Shown here one piece after another: positions 35,431 through 48,780 of a stretch of 64,000 bases of DNA; position 1 is the stretch's first letter, and every line of letters begins with the position of its first letter. The notes beneath the pieces are model-generated. The model ran no database searches. It saw nothing but the letters and a program-made list of their open reading frames with translations, and was not told the DNA's origin. A program made the translations under genes and the position numbers. Source of the stretch: Gossypium raimondii (Eukaryota; Streptophyta; Magnoliopsida; Malvales; Malvaceae). The DNA lies in contig NC_068570.1 in NCBI RefSeq assembly GCF_025698545.1, positions 8,370,001-8,434,000 on the forward strand. The letters run 5' to 3'.

Positions 35431-35945
35431 AGGGCCTTGGATTTTGATTGGAGAAGATAGTGCAATGAATTCACCAACACTCGCAACAACTCTCTGAACA
35501 AATCCTTTAAAGAGTCCAGATTGACCAAAAACTAGAGCATTTCGACATAGCCAAATTTTCCATAAGGAAAAGGTTAATACAATGGGCCAAGGGACTTGGG
35601 GGCTTCAAACCTAGTTATTGGAGGAGATATTAGATCGAATCCAGTCATCCCAAGTATCAAAACAAAGAAGGGTGAAATTAAAGTGAGCAAAAACAGAATC
35701 TCATAATTGCTTTGAGCGTTGGCAGTCTTGGAGGAGACGTTGAATACTCTCCAGGGCACATTCGCAAGGAGGGCACACCACGCTGAGCAATGAACTGTTT
35801 CGTTGGGAGAGCTTGGTTAAAACTTCAAATTGAGGGGGAGCTTAGCTTCCCATAAAGAAGACCACAAGTGATTGCAGTTACGAGGAGAAATTGAAATCCG
35901 GTTGGCATTAAAACGATCTAGAAATTGAAATCCAATAGCTGTATT
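35431..35945 (-). pseudogene. LINE fragment, zinc-binding region (part 3 of 3)
   Basis: On the minus strand about 35800-35690 reads SSLLSVVCPPCECALESIQR, then LLQDCQRS, matching the zf-RVT pattern CxxC...ES...H/L..C of L1-type elements, upstream of the RNase H domain as expected. The 5' part of the element is missing. Confidence 0.7.
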
Positions 35946-35949
35946 TTTT

Positions 35950-36690
35950 TAGATTTTATATATATAAAATATTCATAATTCATAAAAAGAATAGTTTTTA
36001 TTGACGAGTTATATAAATTCAATCAAATACTTAAAAAATAATATTTTAAAATTATTATATATATAGAATGAGAAGAAAAATTACCATGTAATGATCACAC
36101 CAGCCGACCTTCTTAATATAGGGAAAAAAAGGGGCCTTCTTTGTATTCGTAAAGTATAAATGAATGAATAATACATTAGTCCACTAATGTGTTTACATGT
36201 CATGAATTCACATCTACATGTTACTTGTAATATTTTGTGAAATTCCTTTTCAGGAAGGAAATAGTCAACTCTTTTTTGGCCTTTCGACTTAGAAAATTGG
36301 ACAGCTTGAGAGGGCATGAGTCATATAGCCACGCTTGACCTTAATATTATTAATAATTTCAAGAAATGCCAAGTGAATATATTCTAAATTCTAAAAATTT
36401 GTCTAAAAGGGAGGTGACAAATTACATATCAGTTCCTAACACTTACCATATATGGAAACAACAGTGATAAAAAAAAGTTTCTCGCATAAGTTTTTAAATT
36501 ATTATTCCACTGACAGGTTTTTCAAGAATCATTACAATTGGTTTGGATTTAAAAGAGTCACACACTGCTGTAGTCTAGTTTTATTAATTCAATACTGTTG
36601 AATCGTGAAACTGAATCCTTTGAATTGATTATTCATTATAAATAGTAAGTAGATATGATTTGATAATAATACCAAACTGAGTCAGAAAAC
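35950..36690. other. Intergenic and promoter-proximal region of the K+ channel gene
   Basis: AT-rich with no repeat family recognised. The open frame at 36081-36317 (minus) has no recognised domain. The last few hundred bases presumably include upstream control sequence of the channel gene. Confidence 0.4.
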
Positions 36691-36696
36691 AAGGCT

Positions 36697-36704
36697 TATA
36701 AATA
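36697..36704 (+). promoter_or_regulatory. Candidate TATA box of the K+ channel gene
   Basis: TATAAATA lies 96 nt before the ATG at 36800. A purine-rich leader (GTGAGAGAGAGAGAAG) follows at about 36774-36789, typical of plant 5' UTRs. Confidence 0.5.
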
Positions 36705-36799
36705 ATCTAGAGATTTAAAACATTATAGGAAAGGGCCACAAGTGAGTGCGTCTTTGAAGGAGAAGAAGGTGGGGGTGAGAGAGAGAGAAGACTTCAACT

Positions 36800-39700
36800 A
36801 TGGATAGTCTGATTAGGAACAAAGGCGTATTTCGGGTGTCAGTGTGTGGACAAGATGAGGTTGAACATCTCTCTAGAGAGAGTAGCCATTACAGTCTATC
36901 CACCGGCATACTTCCTTCGCTTGGTGCCCGAAGTAACCGTAGGGTCAAGCTCAGGAGTTCCATCGTTTCTCCTTATGATCGCCGTTACAGGTCCATATAA
37001 CAAAACCTTCGTTTTTTTCTTCTGTTGTTTGTAATTCTGGGTTTTTTTTTCTTTTTTTGATTGATGAGCTAATCACCTTCTCTAAAAGTTTTAGAACTCT
37101 GGGTTCTTCTTTTTAAAAAAAAAAAAATCTCTTAATGTTGACTTAAGGGGTCTGTTATGGGGGGATTACGATCATCATGCGTATAATAAATTCCTTTTTT
37201 GTTTTCGGGAAAATCACGGCATTGAATCTCGTAAAACTTGTTTTGGAAAATACAAAGTAAAACAAATCCATCTTATTTGCTGAGTTGTTCAATGTTATTT
37301 ACGTCTTGCTTACACTTGTTCTTTGCGAGAAAAGCAAAGAGAGTATTCTGTTCACAATATTCCATGCGACTATGAGGCTGATTTTTACATTAACGCCATT
37401 CTTTGGAATCTCGGCTTACAAAAGTTTGTTCCTTTTTATTTATTTTTCTTTCGGTCCTTGACTTTTTTGCCTTTTGTTTTCTTGTTTGCCATCTGTTTTC
37501 TTCCTTATTCTTATCCTTGATATCGTTTATTTTATTTTATTTTGTTGTTGTTATTAGTACTATTATGGTTTTATTATACTTGTTGTTGGGGGGTATATAT
37601 GAAAAAGGACTAGTCTGACATCAGAATCTCTAATGGTGCTGTGGTTAAATGATTGAACATATTACTGATACTACTTTGTTATGTTAATTTGTTTCTTTGG
37701 TTTGAAAGGTAATAAGCAAATTCAAAGTCCATAAAAAGGATTAAATGATGACTGGAATTTATATAATTATATTGACTCTTGCAGGGTATGGGAGACTTTT
37801 TTGATTATTCTGGTAGTCTACACAGCTTGGGTATCACCCTTTGAATTTGGATTCATTAGAAAACCAGAAGCACCACTCTCCATTATTGATAACGTTGTTA
37901 ATGGATTCTTTGCCTTGGATATTGTCCTTACCTTCTTTGTTGCATACCTTGATAAAGCTACCTATCTACTCATTGATGATCCAAAGAAGATTGCTTGGAA
38001 ATATGCTAGTTCCTGGTTGGCTTTTGATATTATATCCACAATACCATCTGAATTAGCTCAAAAGTTCTTCCCTAGGCGACTGCACTCTTATGGCTTATTT
38101 AATATGCTTCGCCTTTGGCGTCTCCGTAGAGTTAGTGCCTTGTTTTCCAGGTATCACCTAACTCTCTAACTTCAATAATTGTGAGAGTTCTGTTTATTGT
38201 TCTCCACTTGTTTGATTGTGGCATGTCTTATTGCTGCTTTTTCAATAGATTGGAGAAGGACAAGAACTACAACTACTTTTGGGTTCGATGTGCTAAACTT
38301 GTTTGTGTGAGTACAACAAAAAAGATACGAGACAATTAACCCTGAATTTTATTTCTATTACTGCAGCATTCATGAGGCTCTGGATGGTTCTTTTGCAGGT
38401 TACACTTTTTGCCGTTCATTGTGCCGGATGCTTCTATTATCTTATAGCTGCACAGTATCATGATCCGGAAAGAACATGGATTGGAGCATCTCTGGGAGAA
38501 AATTTCCACGAACAGAGCTTGTCTATTCGATATGTGACATCGATGTACTGGTCCATCACTACACTGACTACTGTTGGCTATGGGGATTTGCATCCTGTGA
38601 ATACTAGGGAGATGATATTTGACATTTTCTACATGCTTTTCAACCTCGGATTGACAGCATATTTGATTGGTAACATGACAAACTTGGTTGTCCATGGAAC
38701 CAGTCGAACTAGAAGATTTGTGAGTGACATCTTTATAGTTTATCTAGCTAATCAACTAGCTTCGAGTTATTTTTTCTTTTCGATGTGGGTGTGTTAACTT
38801 TTGAGTTACCTTAATTCTGCTATTTTGTTCTCGCCGATACTGGATTTTCTTCGATAGTCTTGTTTGTGTTTTTGGCTCTCAGAGGGATACCATTCAAGCT
38901 GCCACAAGTTTTGCTCAAAGAAATCAATTGCCTCCCCGCCTACAAGATCAGATGCTTGCACATTTATGTCTGAAGTTCAGGACAGATTCGGAGGGGCTGC
39001 AGCAGCAAGAGACTCTCGACGCCCTTCCCAAAGCCATCCGATCAAGCATTTCACATTATCTTTTCTACTCTCTTATGGATAAGGTGTACTTGTTTCGTGG
39101 CGTTTCTAATGACTTACTTTTTCAGCTGGTAATACAGTGGAAACAATGCTTATGCTTTTGTACTGAAATTCTCTTCTTTAGTTTTCTTCTTTTCAACATC
39201 TTTATCCATCTTTATGAATAAATGTCTTAAGGTATCAGAGATGAAAGCTGAATATTTTCCTCCAAAAGAAGACATTATCCTGCAGAATGAAGCACCTACA
39301 GATTTCTACATCCTTGTCACCGGTGCTGTGGTAAAAAGCCTTGTTTCTTGTTCAAATTTCTGGTTATTCCGTTTTAGGATTTATGATATCGTATTGAAAC
39401 TTAATTTTGTTTCTCAAAGTAGTCACTGATGTTTTGTATTGCTCCCCAGGATCTAGTGATTCTAAAAAATGGAGTAGAACAGGCAAGTTGCATTGCTCAA
39501 ACATTAGCCTTATCGATCAGTAATCGATTAATGGATGCCAACTGAATCAAATGCCAATTGGTTTCAGGTTGTTGGAGAGGCAAATACAGGTGATATCTGT
39601 GGTGAGATAGGTGTACTTTGTTATAGACCGCAGCTCTTCACGATACGCACAAAACGATTGTGCCAACTACTACGTCTAAACCGTACTACATTCCTTAATA

Positions 39701-40943
39701 TCATTCAGGCCAATGTTGGAGATGGGACCATAATCATGAATAATCTCCTTCAGGTATACCTCATGTACTTAATGACATAACCTGACTAAAATTATCCAAT
39801 AAATTGCTTTAACCTTAATGTCATTGAACAATGTAAGCAGTAAATTATCAAAGATTGTTCCATTATGATGGAATGGGGAAGGCCCCATGAAGAAAAAGCT
39901 TTTTACATGTTCTGAACTATTGAAATTCTTTTTTGGGCAGCATTTGAAAGACATGAATGATCCAATTATGCAAGGAGTCTTAATTGAAACGGAAAACATG
40001 CTAGCTCGTGGGAGAATGGATCTACCTCTCAATCTTTGCTTCGCGGCACTCCGGGGAGATGATCTGTTGTTGCATCAGCTATTGAAAAGGGGGCTTGACC
40101 CTAATGAGTCAGACAACAGCGGAAGAACAGCTCTGGTTTGTTACACTCTTCAGCTATTGATTTGGTCATCTCCTCAATTCTTTAGTACTGCAGCAGCGCT
40201 AATCTTATTTTATTTTCTATAAAATTAGCATATAGCAGCATCGAAAGGAAGTGAGAACTGTGTTCTTCTTTTGCTGGATTATGGTGCAGATCCTAACAGC
40301 AAAGGTACTCTCCAGTCTGTCTTGTTGAATTTTGTTTTCCTCTAAGGCAATTCTTGCGGTTCTTAGTTCATTACTCTCACAGGTACCCTTGATAGCTAAT
40401 GTGGAAATTCTTAACAAATATTAAATCATTGCATGCACATCAGTTACTTGTCAATTCATTTTAACATTTATTTATTTGTATAATTTAGATGAATAATGGT
40501 GTTATGTGTTGACTTCTGCACATGCTATGGGGAAAATAATCATATTACCTATCCAAATAAAAAAACAAACCCCATATGTTGATTTATTAACCCACATTAC
40601 ACCTCCAAAACTGAAAAGCTCTTCTACTTTGAAGCCGGTTTCCTAAAATAACTAAGGAGTTAAAAGAAATGTTTTACTTTGCTTTATAATGTCTGGTACA
40701 AATACCTTTTGGGTTTTTTCTTCTTCTTTTGTACAAATGGAACTGCAACTTGAGATAGGGGAAGAGCTGCACTTGCAGATGTTGGGATTTGAACCCCAAA
40801 CCTGTTGGATGTCACCTTTCAAAGACAATTCTATAAACCAATTGAGCTAAGCTCCGAATTCTGCTCTTTAGGTTTTAATATTGCCCAACAACTGTTTGAT
40901 GTCATCCTCATTTTTTTAAGTCAGTTATTGTCCTAACATGAAG

Positions 40944-40999
<56 letters not shown>

Positions 41000-42143
41000 A
41001 AAGAGCCCAAAAATGTCAAACAAGATTATCTTGTCAAGTGTTTTTATAGTTGACTTTTCTGTTTTATAACATGTCACTGTTTATGAATCTATGGGTGTAG
41101 GAATTCATGTTTGTTACTTCATGCTATAAATTTGCACTCGCCATTAGATAGAACAGCCAAAATACTTATTTGGTTTGAACCTTTCAAGATACTCCGTCAA
41201 CCGTTTCTTCGAGCAATAGGAAATGCTTTGAGTTTTACTTTATGATTCCACTGATTTGTTTGATTTTTATGCAGATTCGGAAGGAAGTGTCCCACTATGG
41301 GAAGCAATGTTAGCTGGCCATGATAAAGTGGCCCAACTGCTGAAGGATAACGGGGGGAACATCAATGCTGGAGATGTAGGCCACTTTGCGTGCACTGCTG
41401 CCGAGCAGAATAACTTATACTTGCTCAAGGAAATTGTTCGTTATGGGGGCGACGTCACATGCCCGAGGAACAATGGTTACACAGCTCTTCATGTTGCTGT
41501 TTGTGAAGACAACATTGAAATAGTCAAGTTCCTTTTGGAACAAGGTGCTGACATCGACCAACCTGATGTTCATCATTGGACCCCAAGGGATTTAGCTGAG
41601 CAACAAGGACATGAAGAAATAAAGATGATATTTGAATCAAGTAAAGAAAAGAAACCCCAATCTGTCATGCCGGTTCCAGAGAAGCAGCAAACACGTTATC
41701 TTGGGAGGTTTACTAGCGAGCCGGTCATTCTGCCTGCAGAAACCACGGAAACAGATGGATCCTGGAGCCAATCCCGTCCGAGGCGTAGGACTAGTAACTT
41801 CCACAACTCTCTGTTTGGGGTAATGTCATCTGCACGCAACGTGGAGAGTGATTTACTGCTGTCAGTTAATCAACCCAAGGCTGTGAAGCATTCTGTTGTT
41901 AACTCTGCTAGAGTGGTAATTAGTTGCCCGGAAAAGGGAGAAACCACCGGAAAACTCATTCTACTTCCGGGGAGCTTTCAGGAGCTACTTGACATTGGTG
42001 CTAAGAAATTTGGGATCTTTGGTGCTAAAATTATGTGCTATGGAGCTGAAATTGATGATGTTGAGGTGATTACAGATGGTGATCATCTTGTTTTTGTTAG
42101 TGATGGTGAAATGCTACAAGAGACCAACAACCAAAGCTCCTAA
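36800..42143 (+). CDS. AKT1: AKT1-type inward-rectifying Shaker K+ channel, 879 aa, 11 exons
   Basis: This is a plasma-membrane, voltage-gated K+ uptake channel of the plant Shaker family, group I. Exons: 36800-36990, 37785-38150, 38249-38306, 38399-38719, 38883-39128, 39232-39330, 39450-39482, 39568-39753, 39941-40135, 40229-40304, 41275-42143. They sum to 2,640 nt with an intact frame. N-terminus [20 protein letters not shown] is AKT1-like. S1 is near residues 65-85, the S4 segment [10 protein letters not shown] near 171-180, and the pore filter TTVGYGD at 262-268, K+ selective. The cyclic-nucleotide-binding-like domain is about 385-500, five ankyrin repeats about 525-715 ([26 protein letters not shown]), and the KHA domain about 800-875. 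The AKT1, AKT5 and SPIK branches are close, so the exact orthologue is open. Intron 7 has a GC donor. Confidence 0.95.
39483..39567 (+). other. GC-AG intron (intron 7 of the K+ channel gene)
   Basis: The exon ends GAACAG and the intron starts GCAAGT, not GT; it ends TTTCAG. No GT donor nearby keeps the frame, and the protein joins correctly as [14 protein letters not shown]. The rest of the donor (CAG|GCAAGT) is a perfect match to the GC-donor consensus. The intron is 85 nt and the exon before it only 33 nt. Confidence 0.85.
40773..40858 (-). repeat. tRNA-like SINE head in intron 10
   Basis: On the minus strand there is an A box, TTAGCTCAATTGG, and about 45 nt later a B box, GGGGTTCAAATCCC, the Pol III promoter elements of a tRNA. 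The acceptor ends do not pair, so it is not an intact tRNA gene. Downstream on the minus strand the sequence ends near 40710 in A-rich DNA, consistent with a short SINE. No target duplication was identified. Confidence 0.55.
40946..40996. repeat. (TA)n microsatellite, about 25 units
   Basis: An uninterrupted run of TA dinucleotides of 51 bp lies in intron 10 of the K+ channel gene. It is likely length-polymorphic. Confidence 0.97.
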
Positions 42144-42719
42144 TACGATGCGTTTTCATAGACCATAGCTGCACTTTCTTCTTCCAAATTCCATCTTATA
42201 TTATCCTGGTTGGGTTTGAGTACCGGACATAGATTTGTCCAACAGAGGTATATTCAAAATTTTGCATGTTCTTTTCATATATTCAAAGGATTATCCTCTC
42301 AACCATGTCCTAACATGTATAAAATAATCCAAGTGAGGGATACAAATACTTGGGGGGAAAAAATGAAAAATTCAGGAAACATGGGGTTCCACTGGGCGGA
42401 GCTTGAGCGCTACTTTGCAATAATATTTATAAACATTTTACATTTTTCAAATTTAGAATCTGAAGAATCTGAGCTTATCCTTGGTGCGTGCATTGGATAA
42501 GGTTTTTTAATTTGTGAACATATCCATGCTATGTAAAGATGTGTAGCTTGGTTCAGCCTCCATTACATTATTTGAACAATTATATTACATTTTCAGGTTG
42601 TACCTTCTTGGATGCTAATGCTAATGCTAATCCAGAAGCTTTTTATATATATTTTCCTTGTACACTGAATTATTTAAAAGGTTCAAATGTCTCTCACAAC
42701 TTTCACTTTGTTATATCCG
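42144..42719 (+). other. 3' UTR and downstream region of the K+ channel gene
   Basis: No supported gene. AT-rich sites such as AATAATATTTATAAA at about 42419 could serve in polyadenylation. The open frames at 42210 and 42539 show no domain. Confidence 0.4.
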
Positions 42720-43984
42720 TGCTCTAGCTTGGATACATGGCAACATGAAGAATGACCCATCACCTTGTATCTTTAGTAGTGACCATCCAGTTGGCCCTCG
42801 GTGATGACTGGCCGATTGGTCATACATGAATAGCGACTCACTTTTGGTCTCCAATAAGTCGCTTTTATCCTTCAAAGGGACCATTGAAGGACCACCAATA
42901 CATAACAATCTCGTACTACTATAACAAGAAGAATGTCAAAACGGGACCATATAGTACTACCCTTGACGACAACTGACATGTAATGGACCTGCCACCTAGT
43001 CGATCACACAAGTAACCTATCATTTGTATTGTCGGTGACATGTCACTACTAGACAAGGGGACCCCTTATATACACCCCTACACACAAGATATCAAGGATC
43101 TTCATCCAAGCATTCCCACCTAATAACTCAGTGTTCTTCAATCTTCCCCACTCCTTTCTCCTTTCTCATCCTCCTCCCTTCTTAGTTCTCTCCTCTGGCT
43201 CTTTGCTTGTCAGAAGTGAACCAACCTCATTACAACCTCCATTTTCTCCTCATTGTTCCACTTATAATTCACTTTATATACAATTGGTACGATAAACATG
43301 GACCGAAAACCATGGCTCATTCTTCAGCTAATACACTTGTTAGTCTAAAAAACCTTAACCCAGAGCTTCTTTCATTCCAAGCGCAAGCTCAACCACCTAC
43401 GCAAATCACCCAACAACCACCTTTCAACCCTAACTAAATGCCCAACACCACTCTCAACCTTTACCAAGAACCCCCTCCACTCTCCCTAGAGATATTTACT
43501 GTTATCCACCCTACTAACCAGTTTCCTTTTTCACTTTGGTGGTACACTCAACCTCTTTAAGGCAATTCCACCACCACTTCTGTGGACCAAACCTCTCAAC
43601 ACCCTAACTTCAATTCTCAACAACAGTTCACTAAGATGCAAGAGGAGAAGTAGTGCCCTGAGGCTTATCTATTTGAGTAGCAATGCCTATATCAAGAATA
43701 ACAGGAGCGTCAACACCTATTGGACTTGAAAAATGCTTAGAATGGGCAGCTAATTAAAGAGTTTAATGTAGGTAGGGACCCATCCAGACATGACAACCAA
43801 CCTTAAGAGGAAGAAACTACCTAATTCATTCTCTACAGACAACAGGGTCAAAGGTAACTCGATGACCCTCTGATGACAATGTTTGCCTGACAGGTTCCTA
43901 AGGCAGAGGTTTCTGTGATAATGGCACTCCTTTGGAAGAGCAAATGCAAGCATTGAAGAGAGAACTATTATAAGAATTCTGGGG
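42720..43984 (+). pseudogene. Decayed LTR-retrotransposon fragment (leader and gag-like)
   Basis: About 42730-43280 looks like the promoter part of an LTR with a TATA-like CTTATATACACCCC at about 43066 and a pyrimidine-rich leader. At 43284 TGGTACGATAAACATGG sits where a primer-binding site would be. From 43311 a Gln/Pro-rich frame starts MAHSSANTLVSLKNLNPELL and continues, with many stops, to about 43960, as in degraded gag. The family cannot be named, and another reading is a decayed host sequence. Confidence 0.4.
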
Positions 43985-44591
43985 GGATAATATTTGGAAA
44001 TGTGCCTGTATTGTAGTAAACGTTTAATTATTTTCTATATATTTGAACGATGAATGAATAGATAAAGTTAATTTCACATTTCACTATTATGTCTTTTGTA
44101 TTTCTGTCTTTCATGTTTTGCATGCATAGCAAAATTGTGACAAACAAATATTAGCTCATTGATTGTCTAAATTCAAACTTATGATAAGTGGCACTGTAAG
44201 AACGTTTACATTACGAGAAAGACAACTTATTTCAGTAGATAATCTAAATGAGTCTGTAATGCCGTAAAAGAATCAAAGTGAACATTTGATTCAAATACGT
44301 AGAAAGATTATTATGTTGTCTATAGTTCTAATTGGGGATATGACTAATCTTGGTTAGCGGAGTAGTTGACTCCACGGGTAGAGACATAGATGTATTCATT
44401 AGAAGAATGATACATTGGACTAGACCTAAGATGAATTAATTCTGAATCCATTTGTAAATTAATTCACTTGTGAAGTTCATAGTGTGATTTACCTGAATCC
44501 TGAATTAGTCACTGATCATGTGTATGTAACTCATGTGCTTTGATATAAGTGGAAGCTTATGCTTTAAAGATGATTGAGGCCATAGCCGGTA

Positions 44592-47118
44592 TGTAACATC
44601 CCGAGATAGGGCCTGGAAGTTTTGGCCTCACTAGTAAGAGTTCGCTAGTGTTTCGACGAACTAAGAGTTCACCAAACGAATACCAACAAAAAGTTTGCCA
44701 GTGTTTTGGTGAACTGATGCCTGTCAGAAGGATCAGTAAGAAGTTTTCCAAAAGATTTTTAATAAGGATCAGTAAGCAATATATGCTAAAAGATACGATA
44801 AGGGGGTTTTTCCAAATTCATTGAAATCATATTCGCTAGTTTGTTTGGCGAGCTAGAGTTTGCTAGTTTGTTTGGCGAACTAGGGTTCGCCAAGTAAGTT
44901 GCGAACTGAGGGTTCGCTAGTCAAAGTTGAAGTTAGAATCAAATTAGGAAATAAAGATATGGTGTATCTAGGAATACTTTTCGTGCAAGTAACACCTTTC
45001 CCAAGTCAAGTAGGGCATCTTAAGATTTCTAAGAGACTTAATGCCTATAAATACGACCCTTATTCCATGATAATTCTCTCATTGATATTATTTTGTCAAG
45101 TCTCTGTTTCGAATCAAGTTCGTAGCAACCAAGGTAAGCCTTTGTTCTGTTAGGGTTGATTGTCTAGAAAACTAGGCTCACCTGCATATGTGAATTCTGT
45201 AAGCTTTGCCTGTTTAAGTATTTGTGTGTTTATGTGTGTTGCGAACCAGTCAAACCATCAGTCAGCAATAATAAAGGCAAAGCTAAACTCGTTTAAATTC
45301 TCAAGCTTTTTTTTTCACTGAGTGGTTTAGAATTACCATGTGTGTGCAAACTATTATATTTTTTTGAAAATTTTAAGGTTTCTAAACTAAGCTCCAAGAA
45401 CAAGTTTTTCTGAAACTTTGTTTTTAAGTTCTGACACTTTGTTTTCAAAATATGTTTTCAAGTCATATTTTTAAAGCTATGTTTTACAAAAAAGTTTTAC
45501 GTGTGCTCCTATAAGAGCGTATGTTTTAAGATGTATTTTTAACGTGTAGTTTTATAAATTGTGTTTTTACTCAATTTGGTGCGAGCTCTATGAGCAAGTG
45601 TTTTCAAGCAAGCTCCCTATGCGAGCTCTATGTGATAAGATTTTGTGCGTGCTCCTTTTCAAGCCCTTATGTTGGATATAATGGCATGCCATAGGATTGA
45701 GAGTACTCACCATAAGTTTTCTATGATTTGGGCATTGAGACCCTAGGACTTGTGAATAGATAAAGGAATGTCGAGCTATGCTCCATTCAATGAGACATGT
45801 TGGCGTACAGGAGAGTGTTTAGCTGATGCTACACTTATGAGACATGTTAAAAACTTTTTGAGTCATTTTGAGGTGTTATAAGAAGATCCAAATTATCTAA
45901 CAGATTCTGATAAGATAAGTGTAGGCAATGACATATCTTATGTTCCTCTGTCATTCTGATAAGACAAGTATGTGAGCATATTTCATGCTATACAAGATTA
46001 CTTTTCAAACAAGCTATGTTTTCAAGTATGATTTTCTACAAGCACAAATGAAACTATTTTCACAGACTTATATGTTTTTCTAACAAGCAGGCAAAATGGC
46101 AAACTGGGTCTCGCAACTTTACAGCGAACCCAGCTTGTGACATGATTTTCAGACTAAGTCCTCTTTCTATTTTAAACTCTGTGTTTTAAGCATACTCTAC
46201 TGATTCCTAATTATTCACTGAGTTCGCAATGAACTTACTCACTCCTCTCTTATTTTGTAAGTAAGTAGGTCGCGGATGGCAATGGCGAGGTAGATGACTT
46301 GGTGAGACTCATACCTAAATAGATATCGACGAACCCCAGAAAATAGGCGATGGGGTTTTATTTATATGAGTTTAGACTTATTATGATTTAATTCAATTAA
46401 TGGAACAATTTCTTTAAATTCTTTAAGTTTATTTTGCTTTTGCGAACCATGTCTTAAATTATTTAATTATCTTTTCATTATGAATAAAGTTGATGTTTTT
46501 CATGCATAAGCGTTATGTTGTATTACCATAACTCTTATCAAAATATGCGAGTTAGATTTATTGCTAAGTATTGTTTTCTATGACCCTTGTATGTTTGCAA
46601 CCTTGAAAAAAATTACATGCGTACCCCTATTAGCGATAGCTTTACTATTTAGCGAACCCAGGTAAATTGTGCTAACCTATATGTTTATGTGAACCCTATT
46701 ATAGTATGATAACCCATGCATGGACGATTCCTTTATTGCAAAGTTTGTGTACTTAACAAACTTATATTACTGTATGCGAACTTAGGTTGATGTGCGAACT
46801 CATACTTTCTGTGTGATGTGAACTTACGTTGAAAGTTACTATGCGAACTTATGACTGAGTGATGTTTGCGAACCCTTAAGATGTTGTAGGTTAACATGTG
46901 AACCCTTCCTTTATTTGTTTAATAAGCTCGCATGATTTATGTTATATGCATGATGTTATGACATGCCGTTGCAATGTGTGAAACTTAGCACAACTTTTAT
47001 GTTGTGAATTCGTGGTGTGTTGGAGGTTAGGTTGGGAGTTAACGGAGAGTCACTCTGGTGGCTAATGTGGCACGCTAGATTTAGATCAAACTTACTCGGC
47101 CGAGTTTAGGGTGTTACA
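44592..47118 (+). mobile_element. Solo LTR, 2,527 bp, perfect TSD CGGTA
   Basis: It starts TGTAACATCCCGAGATAGG and ends TTTAGGGTGTTACA. CGGTA is directly repeated at 44587-44591 and 47119-47123. There is no coding sequence and no internal region, so it is a solo LTR of a Ty3 (Tekay-like) element. It contains repeated GCGAAC words: GTTCGC/GCGAAC at 44640-44930 and GCGAAC or GTGAAC every 30-50 bp at 46640-46910. Confidence 0.88.
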
Positions 47119-48780
47119 CGGTATGTTGGGTACATGATTTGTGTATGGCATGGCTTTATTAAAAACAATGGAATTCATAGCTCGATTAAAAAGTTAACAA
47201 TATCCTCTCATTGGCATTGAGTGGATTGATAACATAGAACGTGGACACTGATAACTCTTGAAAAGAGCTATATTTCATGCCTTTAGATCTAGCTAATTGC
47301 CTATAGTTAGGTACATTTAATTGCATTTTAGGACAGTTCATTAGTATTGTTCTTGTTTTAACATTACATTAGGAGCTTGGATTGTACTTAAATATTAGTT
47401 CTTTTTAATTACTTGTGGAAGGATTGTGTGTGGTGGTGGATTGGTAGGTGCAGGATGAGGAGCAAGAAATAAAGGAGTGAAAGTTACCGGGGCAAAATGT
47501 TGGACAGTTTGTCAACATGAATGCCACGACAATGTTAGGAAGATGTCCAATCAGTATTCAAAGTGAATCAATCTTAGGCCCAGTTGAACTTGTACCAAAT
47601 ATAACTATCTGAAAAAGAAGGAAGAAAATCAGGAACTGTTGGATTTACCTAGGGAAAACAATTATAAAAGCCAAAGGAGGAAAACCTAAAGGAGGCGAAA
47701 AAACAAAAGGAAGATCCTGAAGCAGAAAAATAAAGGGTAGTGGCTGAGTAGAGACGAGAAGAGGAAGACGAAGGTAATCCCCTTAGCCACCAAAGGACAC
47801 TGCATTGTTGGAGTGTGGGCAGGATAAGAGGAAGCTATCTTCCTAACGTTCTTCCGTTATTTCTAGATTACTCTTCATAAATTAATTTGATGAAAACGAT
47901 GTTGAATGATATTTTGGATTTGGATTTTAATTGCCAACCCATGAGCTAAATCTTATAGGGTTGGAATTACTTGATGAAACTCTTATTTTCTTTAATGACT
48001 GAAGCCTAGATCTACTTTAATACACTATTTCATTCAATGGTTCTTTATAGAATTGCATGTTTGCAAACTCTAGACATAGATGGATGTACAACAAGTTCAT
48101 TACATTAATCTAATTCTGACAAGGTTAGGTTAATGAGATTGAAATTGAATGATAGGAGCGAGTGTTCGACTGAATACTTGTAGAAGCCTCTAGACATAGA
48201 GCAACGTTCATACGAAAAGAAAATAATGCAATTGAAGGTACCGTGCTAAAGGCCTATAGATATATATAGCTTAAAGCAAAGTAACTTGAGGTCTTGTTCT
48301 TGAAAGAAGCAGACCATTTTAGAACTCTTCTGGGAAGTAGATTGAGTATGATTTTGCCGAGGCATTATTGTTAGTAAGGGCATATTCTTAGTAATCCCGA
48401 CCTTCTAATCAACATCAAAAACCCTCTATCCTTTGTCGTAGTATCTTCGCTATAACATTTTTAGTTGTTTACTTGTTCTCTTACGTATTATTCACGTGAT
48501 TATTCTCGAATTTGCCATTGCATTCTTTTTCTTGTTTTGTCATAACATTTCCATTATTTATCAGTTATTCATATTACACACATCATTATTCCTTCAAATT
48601 ACCGCTACATTCTTATCACTATTTCTGTCATAACATTAAACATACTTCATTATAATAACTCATCCATTTTATACCTAACCAATCCATGTGGAGACGATCT
48701 TACTTATCACTTTATTACTTGATTCGATGTGTATACTTACACAATTCGCATATCATTTCACACGCGACAAACATGGGTTG

